The translations under genes were made by a program, and so were the position numbers. Below are positions 49,101-59,800 of a DNA stretch of 64,000 bases, in pieces. The notes under the pieces were generated by a model. It was not told the origin of the DNA, ran no database searches, and was given only the letters and a program-made list of their open reading frames with translations. Each line of letters starts with the position of its first letter. Within the stretch, counting starts at the first letter, position 1. Source of the DNA: Anthonomus grandis grandis (lineage: Eukaryota; Arthropoda; Insecta; Coleoptera; Curculionidae); the NCBI RefSeq assembly GCF_022605725.1, contig NC_065554.1:3367100-3431099 (forward strand). The letters are read 5' to 3'.

Positions 49101-49933
49101 TTAATTCCGTAGAATGGGTAAAATATTGGTGCCGATTTATAATGTAATCGGTGGCTCCAGAATCCAGAAGAAACTTAATAGTATTATTGCTTTGATGGTT
49201 AGCAGGTTTTGGCAAATTGCTACTAGACATCATAAATGCAAAACTTGATTCATCCTGATTGGTTTGAATCGTATGTAATGTCCTGGATTCCTGTTCTCGT
49301 TTGTAGTAGAAACAGTTTGATTTAAGGTGATTTGTCCTACCACAATAGTCGCACCTTGTAAAACTATATCTCTTCTTTGGGTAGCTGTTACTATTGCTAT
49401 TATACTTTGATTTTGTTTTAAAATTCCGTTTATTGACAAATTTATTTTTGCCTTTAAAAGAGTGGAATTTTTGCTTCTTAAACGGCCTTGCTATTTTTGG
49501 ATCTGTTACCTGGACATGCAAAACTTTGCTAGCCGTGTCTCCACTTTCCTGCAGCAATTTTGTTTCCTGATCCAATAAACGGGTTTTTACAAAACCTAAA
49601 TTGATGGTGTCTTCCGACAAAGTTTCAATGGCAGTCACTATCCCATCATATGAAGGCGGCAGAGTTAAGAGTAAGTGGGCTACTCTACTCATTTTACTTA
49701 ATACAGCTCCTGCGGATGTTAATTCAATAATCATTTCATCTGAATCATTTCATCTGATGAAATGTTCGATTAAAGGTGTATCTTGCTTGAATTTAAAACT
49801 TGTGTGGATTTTCTTATAACACTTGTGATGCACCCTCTTCGGCAATAAGAGCTTTTATGCGGGACTTCCATATTGAATAATTAGTTCTATTAAACGAAGT
49901 AATATTACGTCGCACCTTTTTATTGTTTTCCAT
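46167..49933 (-). pseudogene. copia Gag-Pol, internally deleted
   Basis: Start ATG at 49933 (MENNKKVRRNITSF). Gag begins normally, meets a stop after about 40 residues and lacks a middle part. It resumes in the 48202-49734 frame with LLLTLPPSYDGIVTAIETLS. Along that frame are a CCHC knuckle CDYCGRTNHLKSNC (residues 128-141), the protease box LLDSGATDYI (about 190), the integrase zinc region and HSDICGPI / DNGREYLPNE / PQQNSVAER (DDE). The integrase-to-RT link at about 48230 lacks roughly 40 residues and shifts frame. 47348-48229 continues to MDVKTAY, where a short deletion precedes 46167-47333. That last part has RT motif YVDD (residues 70-73) and RNase H (YVDADWGSN, SMEAEYMA). Catalytic motifs are present, but the polyprotein cannot be made in one piece. 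Confidence 0.93.
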
Positions 49934-50050
49934 TGTCACTATTTTTTTTTTTTTTGCACTAACAACACTGAAGTTTATTTACACTTTGAAAGTTTATAAT
50001 TTTTTATCGCGTACCGAATTTATTCAAACAAACGTTCTGGGCCCATAACC

Positions 50051-50391
50051 TATTAAGAATATGGGTAGAACAAAAACACAAATTATAATAACTATTCTTT
50101 TATTTTTATTACTTAAGCAGCGAATGAAGCAAAAGTCGAAAAAGGAATAAATATTAAATATATCCCTTTTAATACAGACTAATACGGACCTAATGAATCG
50201 GTCTTTGTATTAGTAAAAACACTACGTCAGTTATTATACAAACGCATTTATATTACATTGCTTTCTGTTTTCATAAAGAAAGATGACGATGTGGATATTG
50301 GCTTAAACTAAATATAAACATCATAAACCTCTCCAATAATAGAAATATATTGAGTCATATTTGTTGACTATTAAATACATCTATTTCAATA
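50051..50391 (-). repeat. copia 5' LTR
   Basis: Matches the 3' LTR. Followed in minus sense by the tRNA-iMet-type primer-binding site at 50050-50037. Confidence 0.95.
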
Positions 50392-50653
50392 GTTTCAATA
50401 GTAAGATTATCTAATGCAATAGTTAGGCCTCACCTTGAATATGCCTCTCGAATATGGATGCCCTTAGAATTGGTGCACATAGATCAAATAGAGAAAGTCC
50501 AAAAAAGGTTTCTGCTCTATGTTTATGTTTTGAATAATAACTCTTATCCATACAAAGTGTCTTATAAAAGTATGCTGGACAGTTTTTCATTTAAAACTCT
50601 TTTAGATAGAAGAAAGATACAAGCTGTGATATTTTTATACAATATATTAAAGG

Positions 50654-50720
50654 AAGTGTATAGTCTGCCGACCGTTCGGCTGTTTAGTGTATTCCGCTAA
50701 TCTACCGACCGCTTGGTCGG
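50654..50720 (+). repeat. MULE left TIR
   Basis: Pairs with 53791-53858, with only a few differences (e.g. CTAATCTACCGACC against CTAGTCTACCGACG). Confidence 0.88.
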
Positions 50721-51129
50721 CAGAATATACAAAACTATTATTCTGCCGACCTCACTCGAAACATAACAAAAAAAAACAAACAGAACGAAACATGCTTGCT
50801 TATAAAAAGTTTATAGGAAATGTCAATTTTTATTGAGTAAAAAACTATTAAAAAATGATTAATACGTAATAATGTAAAAATGATTATTTATTTAATATGA
50901 AAGTAATAAAAACAATAATTACAAACTTAATACTTTTTTGTCACTTTCCACGTTTCTTCCACAGACCCACAACGGTGGTACTAATGCCCCTAGGACGGCC
51001 TCTTCTTTTCATTTGGAGAGGAAATTTTACGTTGCACAATTGATTGCACTTTTCAAGATGGGTTATGTTGATTCCCCATTTCCAATAAATCTGATTTCTC
51101 ATTTGATCCTGGATATGAAGTTTCTATAA

Positions 51130-51500
51130 AAAATCAATAGACCGTCAAACAACTTGCTGGAATAAAATAGTAATAACATATACCTATATTTTTAATAACT
51201 TCTACTATACGTTATTCTGTTCGGTTAAATCTAAAAGACAACAATCATATATTTCTGTTGAAAGGACTGTTTTCTTAATATTTGATTGTAGATCTGAAGT
51301 TTCTGAAAAAACAATAGATACTAAAACGAATTACGGAAATAAAATAGTAATATTACCAATATTTTCAATAACTTCTAGCACTACGTTTTCTGTTGATTCA
51401 CCAGGACATCGCCGTCGGTTAAGTCTAAAGAACTACTATCACATAGGACCGTTTCGCCCTCGGTTTCGCCAGCATTTGATTGTGGAGATAAAATATCTAA
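51130..51500 (-). repeat. Duplicated exon-like units in the MULE 3' region
   Basis: Two similar units of about 170-190 bp lie in tandem. Both have ATAACTTCTA (51199; 51368), GGTTAAATCTAAA or GGTTAAGTCTAAA (51223; 51416) and code for LQSN/PQSN...LDLTE/LDLTD. It looks like a duplicated small exon with its intron. Confidence 0.55.
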
Positions 51501-52440
51501 AATATAAATAGAAAATAAGTGAATTATTGTAGAATAGAAAAAAACCAAACAATAACTAACCCATATTTTCAATATGTTCTATTACTATTACGTCTTTGTA
51601 ATGATTCGCCATGTCACATAGATTATTTATAACTGTAATGTAGTGCTCAAATTTCTTAGCACCACATTCTGAAACAACATTGGCTAATTTATGACATGCA
51701 TGCATGGCTATTACATGATTTTTAATCTTTATAGTCCCAATAGGATGGTCTTCTTCCATATTTTCCTTTTCACCTCCAAAGTCATTAGCGTGACTCTTAA
51801 TGTAATGAGACTTTTGAAATCGCGTGGCAACTAAGTTTTCACAATACAGACTTAACTCCATTTTTCGCCTTACTGCAAAAATATGTTTGCAGATTCATAT
51901 CCTTTCGAAATCCACATGGACAGTCACTTTATGTTATAGACAGTTCTCCATATGTACATGTTTTCCCTCTATATTTTAGATTATTAAATTCATTTAAATT
52001 TAGAACATCCACTTTCATGCTTAACTCAAGTTGCCTTTGTATAAAATGGAAGGCATAGGGTGTTACCAGTTTTAGATACCTTCCCTCTACAGAGTTTGCT
52101 TGAAAATCCGTCACGGGAATTTTGGCTAGAACTATTTGAACAGCGTGATCCTTTTCACTCCGAAGGATTTTAATGAACGTTAAAAAATCTTCATAAAATG
52201 CAACTTGTTTGATTTTTTGATTCAGAGACTCTTAAGTGATTAGTTGTACTATTGTTAAGGTAACAGCACTTTTCTTAAACTCCTCAACCCATTCTGTCCT
52301 TATGTTATGCCAATTTTCATTAAAGTAGTTTAAAACCTTTGGTACATTTAATGCTATTAGGAGATCATAGTTTTTAAAATATTCCTCTTCGGTGTATGAA
52401 TCGGCCATTTTTTGACAAATATTTAAACATTCTTGTCTTT

Positions 52441-52483
52441 GTGCAGCAGATATATTCATTGCCTTTGAATATATCTGCTGCAC
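52441..52483. repeat. Perfect 18-bp inverted repeat
   Basis: GTGCAGCAGATATATTCA and TGAATATATCTGCTGCAC flank a 7-base loop (TTGCCTT), with a third partial copy GCAGATATATT at 52495-52505. It sits where the transposase core is missing residues, so it may mark the rearrangement. Confidence 0.85.
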
Positions 52484-53790
52484 TTGCTGCATTTGCAGAT
52501 ATATTAAATGCCTTTCTTTCAGTCATGTCTTTATCCGTCATGATTGTGTATGGGTCATATGCCAATTTGGATTTGATGTCTTAAAAATTTCTAGCATTTT
52601 TCTAATTGCTTCAGCTGTTTCAGAAGCCATCAAAAAAGTGGCCACTATTTCACAATGTCCATTTCCGTCAATAATAATTATTAAATATAGAGGCATTCTT
52701 AGATTGTTCAACTTATATGTTGCATCACAAAGAAGAAATTCAGGGTAAAATTCAAAGTATCTTTTCATATCTCTGTCAGCATAATATACTACAATTTCTA
52801 CAGTGAAGTCTTTATTCTTGTTTAACTCTGCAAATCCTGCTAAATCATCATTTTTTATGTCTTTTAACCTTGTGGCATTTACATTTGTTAAATCTCTTAA
52901 AGTAAAAATTTTTCCAGTTTTATTGGTAACATATTCTTTTAACAGTTTTTTGTTACATTTCATTTGCAACAATTTCTGGACCTCTTCAACATCATCACTT
53001 TGAATTTTTCTTTGTTTTGGAAAAGACTTAAATAAAGCCTCTGTTACATCATGAGAATGCTGCAGGAAAACCTCTGCTGCAACAAGATATTGGCCACATT
53101 CCGATAATGCAAATCGGAGTTTCATTGGACACCCTTCTTTGAAAGTACTAAAATGTGAAACACAAACAATCGTTATTTATTATACAAGGGAAAAAATGTG
53201 TAATTTTTTTGTTAGTTTTTTCCCGGGGCAATAAGTAACTTCCATAAAGTGACATTTTAGCACCTGGTAACAGATATAAAATGTCAAATTTTTTTTCCCA
53301 TCATGGAAAAAAATGATTTTTTTTAAAGGTGTTGTATACCTGCTTATTTAAGTATGAAGTTACCTAGATTTTCTCTTTCCTTTAGCTTCCAAAATAAACT
53401 GTCTTCCACCTTTATTGCAGGCATATACCAAATGGTAGTATTTTAAAGTAGTTTTGGCATTGGCCACACGTTGTAGTTTACTCTTCTTTGCATTCTCTAA
53501 AGTTTTGCAGTCCTGTACGTACAATTGAACATAATTATGTTTTTCATAAGCTTTCATTTAATGACTTAAATCGGCAAATGTACAAAACTTATCACTTACA
53601 TTGAAATCACACATTTTAAATAGATATGTATTGTATTATAGACTACATCATAAGCTGATGATTGCAAACCAAAAACGATAAAAACATGAACATTAACAAA
53701 AAACAAAACTGTTTTTATTGACAAAACAAAAACATAACCTTAAAACAGTGGTCGGAAGAATAGTGTGTTGTATTGGTTGTATCATAATAT

Positions 53791-53858
53791 GCCGACCAAG
53801 CCGTCGGTAGACTAGCGGAATACACTAAACAGCCGAACGGTCGGCAGACTATACACTT
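53791..53858 (-). repeat. MULE right TIR
   Basis: Reverse complement of 50654-50720. Confidence 0.88.
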
Positions 53859-54354
53859 AATATTAAATAACTTCTATAAAGACTGTACAGTAACTTGCTT
53901 AATTATATTCAACTGAATGTACCAAAAAATAATCTTAGGCTTCCAAATGATCAAAAATTCTTTAAGGTTGATCCAAATAACAACTTATCCCCATTCACTC
54001 GAATGATGACTGTTGTAAATGAAGTTTTTACTCAAGCTAAAATAGACATTTTGAGTACCTCTTTAAAAGATTTGAAAGCTTTACTGTTGATTTTCCATTT
54101 AATTATTATATTTGAGTTGGAAATGCTGTACCAGGTTAAGACCCCTTTTATGATTGTTCTTGTTTCTTTTTTATCTCTGTTAATTATTTTTAAGTTTTAT
54201 ATTTTATTCTTATTATAATTTTTTTTTAAGCTATATTATCTTCTGTTTTTTAAAGCTTAATTAATCTGTAACTTAGGACTTTACATGTAATTACCAATTT
54301 TCTGGTGTTTGTGGAGAATTGCAATAAATAAATAAATAAACTATGATCTAATCA

Positions 54355-54478
54355 GTTCTTAACTTTCATAACAATTTTCTCCACCTGTACTAGCAGTGAG
54401 TGCCAAGAGTGTCCGGCCAAAATAATTGCAGTATCATCCGCAAAGCAAAAAATATCTTCACCAAATATACCTAACATT
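54355..54478 (-). pseudogene. LINE RT motif C fragment
   Basis: Minus strand reads FGEDIFCFADDTAIILAGHS, RT motif C with intact FADD, followed by LLVQVEKIVMKV. About 40 residues remain. It is of the kind seen in R1/RTE-like LINEs and is not linked to neighbouring elements. Confidence 0.45.
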
Positions 54479-54864
54479 TAATCTATATGAGGCGTTTAGC
54501 GCAATAATGGCCCAAGGTAAAAATTACAGTTTGTAGAAAATTGAGTTAAAAAAAATTGTAATTTTTGATTTTTATATATTGATATCTATTTTTTTATTAT
54601 TTCGATTTTTTTTTTGGTCAAAATACTAAAAAAGCCATTTTTTAAACTAGGATTCGAAAGGAAATTAAAAATATTGTTTTTTTTGTTTTTAAATAAGGTT
54701 TAGGCCCCTTTTGCACTATCATTTTGTTTAAAAAATATACAACTTCATCTGTTTATAATATATTTTTAGTCATATTAAGTTATAACAAAAAATAATTTTT
54801 CTTAAGTTTAACTAAGTTTTGAGCAAAAATGAACATAATGAATTCAAAGAGGTACTTTGTTAGA
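54479..54864. other. No gene seen; T-rich
   Basis: Homopolymer-rich sequence downstream of the DUF7869-like gene. It probably includes that gene's 3' UTR. Confidence 0.45.
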
Positions 54865-57088
54865 TTAGGAAGTCAAAGGAGTATCTTCAACCGAGTACAA
54901 AACATTGTCGTATGTGTTATCTTCAATATTAGTATTTTGTCTTTCCACATTATTAATGTCTTTAACTTTTAAATTATTGTAAAAGGTATGTAAATAAGGA
55001 GGAACATACGCTAATAATTCTTGCAGATTGTTATACTTGGCCGCCTCAATTTCTCTACCTGCAGGATATAATAGAGGGAGGTCCCTTACATAAGTTTTAG
55101 TATTTCGTTTGGAAATATGTATCAACTTCTTTAAAGAACACTTCTGGATGATTGGATTGGATAAAAGAAACGGTTGGGGTTAGCTAAGTTATCGATTGCA
55201 TTTTTAAGCAACTCACAACCTCTCCATTCAAGGTTTTTTTTGCGGTTTATTCTATTTTTTTCTAGAGGGACGGTTGTTATAAAGTCTGCATTTCACCTAC
55301 TGTAAAAGGATTATGCTTTCTGGCAGTTTTAATTACTTTTATCCAATCACTAGGAAAATAAATTTCATTAAATCTCTTTTTATTTTTCTCCACCACCCCA
55401 AAGTCACGGTCACAAGCCAAGTAAGAATGACCCGATACTAAAAATTTGTGATCAATTTGCTGAACTGAAGAGATTTTGTTTTCTATTATGTAATTACAGA
55501 TTAAGGATATTTTGTAATTTCTATTTTGCCCTCCACATTGATCACTGTACATAACTAATTTGGAGCTTTTTACAACATTTTTTATGTAATGAATTAAGCA
55601 GGATCCGATCTCTTGAGGTCCTCTAGATGCTATGGCTTCGTGCCAAACGTACATGTGCGCCTGGTTATTATTTGACAAGTTGTGTATCCCCAAACAGTAC
55701 ATCCACATTTGCCTTTTGTAATAACAAACCCCAGTAGAAAGGTGTGGTGTAGGTAGTGTTGATATTAAGTCGAAAGCAATAACAGTAATATCGTTATCCT
55801 CTATCTTACCCAATTCCGCATCTAAATTCTTTCCACTTCATGCACTTTCAGCCTTCCTCAGATGCAAAGTCTTTTCTACCTTTATTCTGTTTATTGTTTC
55901 TTCAGCTCCTCCAGCTTTAATTTTTTGTTCAAACTCTTTTGTTTGCATTTTGCTGCAGCTATCAGATACAGGTGCATGAAAAGTTAAGTAAAACTTTTTT
56001 TTAAACACATTTCTGAATACAAAAAGGGATACAGGTTTAACTATGTTATCATCAGATTTGTATAATGAATACATTGTTGTTAAATTTAGGGTAGGGGATA
56101 AGTAGCATAGGTTTGGATTTTTTTTTTCGCGAATAATTAGATTGATACTTTGAAAATTTGGAGATAAAATCTATGGCTTCTTGAATTTTATCTTCACTGG
56201 TTTTATTAGCAGGTACGCATCTGCCCCTTCTGTCCTTGCTTGGTGTGTTGCCTTGCTCTTTTTGACGAAGAGCACGTGTTAATCGTCCATCCGAAACTCT
56301 TAATTTTTTTTTGAAAATTCTTTACAAACTGGAATGTCAACACCCCTGTCATTGGGCAGGTAATAGATTCTGATGTATCTTCTAGTCACTATTAACTGTG
56401 TGAGTAGATTTACGAACTAGCTTTATTTGACCGCATAGGTATGCAGTCTGTAAATCGAAACTGGAAAGCTCATAAAAACTCTTAAATAGTTTCTCGCGTT
56501 GTTTAAGGTTGATAAGCTTATGACATTCTTAACACATGGACAGTCTGAACCATCAAATGTTTAGCAGGAACCACAGTACCTTTTATATTTGTATATTCGC
56601 AACCACTATTTCGTAACTTTTTTTATGTTCCTTTTCCACAAACTTTTATCTGCATATTTTCTCCTAGGGCCTCGCTTTTTAGATCTGGGATTTTCTTGTT
56701 CGTGTATTTCATGTTCTATTTCAAAAGTAGGATTGTCTAGAATAAAAAAATAGTTAAAAATAAGTATTATTATTATAGTCATGCGATTTATCTAAGCGAT
56801 TAATTATTGAGAAAAACACAAACCTAAATTTTCATCTGTTGATCCTTCAGAATAGTTGGATCCAGAATCGGCAAAGGGATCCTCTGAAGTCTCAGAACTT
56901 TCACTTTTTTGCCTTTTTTATCTAGGTTTCAGGACGCTGCTTGTGGCTAAAACATAATGAGTATGCATAACAAGTATATATACCGATTTTCCTGACTAAC
57001 AATATTTTTAACTCAATGATTAATTTTTTTGTATCCTAGTATTATAAGGAAGTAAAAACTTACCTGATGTTGATGGTAAATCCATTTT
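54865..57088 (-). pseudogene. DUF7869-like multicopy gene, copy 2, intron-bearing
   Basis: Exon 1 is short (MDLPSTS, ATG at 57088, then GTAAGT). A Ser/Glu-rich exon follows at about 56823-56949 (SESSETSEDPFADSGS). Next is a basic region with WKRNIKK and a CHKLINLKQREKLFKSFYEL box near 56500, matching the equivalent zone of copy 1. Further pieces are 55838-56074 (MYSLYKSDDNIVKPVSLFVF), the core at 55277-55813 and the end at 54865-55125 (LPLLYPAGREIEAAKY). The core has VIAFDLISTL (Asp15), VMYSDQCGGQNRN (Asp91) and SGHSYLACDRDFGVVEK (Asp135). Frameshifts near 56340, 55830 and 55260 break it. Function unknown; the three Asp are placed like an RNase H-fold active site, which is inference. Confidence 0.65.
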
Positions 57089-57433
57089 TGCAATAAAAAT
57101 AAACAAATATCTCAAAAACCACACAAATGTAAACACACGGAAAGAAACAAACAAGTATACTTTAAGGTTAAAAGATAAGCCAGTATTGCACAACAAATTT
57201 TTAGGTCGGCTGTTATTCACTAACGTTGGGTTACTATTGCATTATCTTCTATTTCATTAATAGAGTATGCAAAAGCAGTATTGTCGCGCCATCTAGAGCT
57301 AGTTTAAAAAAATTCAGATGGGCCACTAAAAGTTAAAACAGCAACTACAAAGTTAAAATTACAATATCAATAAATGAAGTTCAAAATATATAGAATATGT
57401 ACATATGTGTAACAGGTTCACAGGTCTGGCACA
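57089..57433. other. No gene seen; LINE 3' UTR and flank
   Basis: Spacer between the DUF7869-like gene (its 5' flank) and the 3' UTR of the minus-strand LINE. No (AAT)n tail is visible at this copy. Confidence 0.45.
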
Positions 57434-59029
57434 TCAAAATCTAAATTTAAAATCATAAAAGCACTTATCTAAAAGAAACTGACTAGTGGCTTTCCTAAAT
57501 TTAACACTATTATTAATGGATTTTATTTCTGGTGGTAATAACCCATATGCTTTAACTGCCATATAATAAGGACCCCTTTCAAAAAACGCTGAACCATGGG
57601 CTGGTGCCCGAAGATCTTCCCTCCCCCTTGTGATTACTGCAATATCAGTGCCATAATGGTCACTGTTTACTGAAAAAAGGTGTGGGTGCCTTTTGACAAA
57701 CATCACTAAGGACATAAAGTAGATTGAAGGCACAGTCATTATGTTCAGTGATTCAAAATGTGGTTTGCATGATGTTCCAGGGCGCAACCCCAGCATAGCT
57801 CTGATGATCCTTTTCTGAACTACAAAAATTTGAGGAGCCACAGAGGATGATCCCCAAAACATCACACTATAGGCAATCAATGACTGCACCCCTGCAAAAT
57901 AAAATTGTCTTATGGAATTTACTGTTAATGAATATTTTAGTCTTCGCACTAATGCACAAAAGATATTTAGTTTAGATTGGAGCACCCTCACATGTTCCTC
58001 CCAGCCAAGAGCAGTGTCCAAGGTGACCCTTAAAAATTTAACTGTGTTTTCCACAGGCACTGATTTGCCTCGCATTTTCAAATAAACAGACTCTGTTAAT
58101 TTGGGATTTTTCTGAAATAGCATTAGACCAGTCTTTTCGCAGTTCAGAATTAACCCTGCCCCATCACACCAATCCTGCATTGTCCCCGCTGCACATGAGC
58201 ACTCGTTAGCCAGGCTCCCAAAATCCTGCCCCACCACGACAGCCGATGTATCATCAGCATACTGGCAGAGGAGTCCCGCAGCCACCTCATCTGAAAGTGA
58301 ATTCACATACAATAGAAACAGCACAGGACCGAGAATCGAGCCCTGAGGTACACCTTGCGAAGCAATAACTGGCTTAGAATAATAATTTCTATTGTCCTTT
58401 GAGATACACACAATTTGTTTTCTTTCCTCCAGATAAGACCCCAGTAAAGCACCAGACAATCCTCTCAAACCATAGTGTTCCAATCTATGCAACAACATCC
58501 TATGATCAATGGTGTCAAAGGCCTTAGAAAGATCAAAAAAAAGCCCAGCCACCCTCCTGTTACAGTCAACATTGTTTATTATATGATTTATTGTTGTGAA
58601 TATTGCCAATGGTGTTGATCGATTAGGTCTAAAGCCATACTGTTTATCAGAAAGTATATTATACTGATCTAAAAAGGTCATTAATCGGCTATATATAGCT
58701 CTTTCAAAAACCTTGGACAAGGAAGACAGAAGAGATACAGGTCTGTAATTCTCTAGTACCTGGGCATCTCCCTTTTTATGTACCGGCACAATTCTTGCAG
58801 CCTTAAGGGCAGAGGGAAATGTACCTGTTTGAAAACAAAGGTTTACTATGCTTGATATTGGTTTAGCTATGATTTTGGCTGAATGTTTCAAAATTATAGT
58901 TGGAATTTCATCTAGACCTACAGAAAATTTATTTGGCAAGTTGATTATGATACGAAAAATTTCCAAGCTATCTACAGGATCTAAAAATAAAATCCAATCC
59001 AATTTTAGATCCAATACTATGCTGTTCAA
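57434..59029 (-). pseudogene. LINE (Jockey-like) with uninterrupted RT to C-terminus
   Basis: A single 531-aa frame covers RT fingers through the C-terminus: LENYRPVSLLSSLSKVFERA, RRVAGLFFDLSKAFDTIDHR (motif A), ASQGVPQGSILGPVLFLLYV (motif B), LCQYADDTSAVVVG (motif C, DD intact). The thumb and the end SQFLLDKCFYDFKFRF follow. The frame begins within the fingers, and upstream sequence has no endonuclease, so it is a 5'-truncated insertion. The lack of frameshifts makes it among the youngest LINEs here. It is related to the copy at 61041-62870 (shared FDLSKAFDTI, VTRGRE/AEL, P.H.SAFF). Confidence 0.85.
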
Positions 59030-59099
59030 GAAATTTGTTGACTTTATAGACTATACATTTTTCAACAAGTTTACTTATGTTACTAGTTAGAGATATTGG

Positions 59100-59800
59100 C
59101 AATTGGTAATATTCAACTAAACATAAATGGGATCAGCCTGGAGAACGTTACTTTTATGAAATATCTCAGTCTGAATATGAATCAGTCATTGAATTGGCAA
59201 ACTCATATAAACAAAATAACATCCAAAGTAAATGCAATGATACCCTGTATATATATATAGAAGCCAAAACTACCTAATAGATAATACAAAAATGAATATC
59301 TATAATGCCTTTTTCTTGTCCTACCTCAGATAAAATATTTGTTCTAAGACTAAATTTGACAATGTCCAAATATTACAAAATAGGTGCCTTAAAATATTAT
59401 TTCAGTATAATATACTTATTAATACAGAGTCGCTTTATAGAGAGCTTTAAGTTTTAAAATGTATTGCAACTGTTACATTTTCAAATGACGTTCATAGACA
59501 CAATACCAGAGGTCAATTAAATTTATATGTCATGTATAATAGAACGATAATTGGATTGAATGGCCCAATGTACTCTAAAGGATTTAATAGGCTACCTAAT
59601 AATTTGAAAATTATTCAAAATTTTAAAACTAATACTTTTTTATTTCATCGGATTAATTATGTGGTTACTTTAGTAATGTACTTACAATTTATTTGTATAT
59701 ACCTAACTACAATTTTTATGTACTCTTTTTGATTGTTATTCTCAATTCTCGAGTCCAGCGCTATAAGCACTCTTTAGAGATTTAGTGTAAAAAATTGTAT
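59100..59800 (+). pseudogene. Plus-strand LINE C-terminal fragment
   Basis: 59125-59245 reads INGISLENVTFMKYLSLNMN and NWQTHINKITSKVNAM (thumb region). 59532-59732 gives YNRTIIGLNGPMYSKGFNRL and NNLKIIQNFKTNTFLF, the classic LINE end (GPxxYNxLPxxLK). Pieces between are frameshifted. The minus-strand LINE abuts its left side at about 59030-59100. Confidence 0.5.

Larger units (their letters stand above)
45630..50391 (-). mobile_element. Ty1/copia LTR retrotransposon, recent insertion
   Basis: A 4762-bp element inserted antisense to fax in its intron. Two 341-bp LTRs (45630-45970 and 50051-50391) look identical base for base on reading. Target duplication GTTTC at 45625-45629 and 50392-50396. 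After the 5' LTR (minus sense) lies GGTTATGGGCCCAG (50050-50037), the internal initiator-tRNA-Met primer site used by Drosophila copia. Before the 3' LTR is a purine tract GAGAGGGTG (45971-45979). The LTR begins TATTG and ends TTAATA, not TG...CA. The coding region is deleted in several places. Confidence 0.96.
50941..53557 (-). pseudogene. MULE transposase with SWIM finger and AT-hook, broken
   Basis: From 53557: an N-terminal FAR1-like region (KAYEKHNYVQLYVQDCKTLE, LKYYHLVYACNKGGRQF). Then 52538-53125 holds the MULE core start with FYPEFLLCDATYKLNNLRMP (first Asp) and PLYLIIIIDGNGHCEIVA. A deletion follows near 52450-52540 at a palindrome, then 52232-52492, a stop, and 51929-52114 (YAFHFIQRQLEL). 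A SWIM zinc finger CPCGFRKDMN..CKHIF spans 51883-51922 and needs one frameshift. 51556-51861 ends at a GTTAGT donor. Small exons of acidic LDLTD/LDLTE type follow. The end at 50987-51009 reads KRRGRPRG, an AT-hook, and TGA is at 50941-50943. Mobilises its own element when intact; this copy has at least three breaks. Confidence 0.78.
50652..53859 (-). mobile_element. MULE (Mutator-like) DNA transposon with hairpin-bearing TIRs
   Basis: Inverted repeats of about 65-70 bp bound the element: 50654-50720 starts AAGTGTATAGTCTGCCGACC, and 53791-53858 is its near-exact reverse complement. Flanking 8-bp repeats are ATATTAAA (50644-50651 and 53860-53867), a length typical of Mutator-like elements. Each repeat contains two small palindromes (GCCGACCGTTCGGC; CCGACCGCTTGGTCGG). 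It encodes a MULE transposase on the minus strand and sits inside a LINE fragment. The left end may have one extra base, so the boundary is good to 1-2 bp. Confidence 0.86.
50397..54342 (+). pseudogene. LINE C-terminal fragment, split by a MULE
   Basis: Left part 50397-50651 reads RLSNAIVRPHLEYASRIWMP, then IEKVQKRFLLYVYVLNN and LLDRRKIQAVIFLYNILK (RT thumb). Right part 53860-54220 continues in register with NILNNFYKDC, LNVPKNNLRLPNDQKFFKV and FTRMMTVVNEVFTQAKIDIL, the usual end of a Jockey/CR1-like ORF2. A tail of AAAT units lies at 54325-54342. The interruption is the MULE at 50652-53859. The copia duplication abuts its left edge, and LINE sequence was not recognised on the far side of copia, so the left end is truncated. 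Confidence 0.65.
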
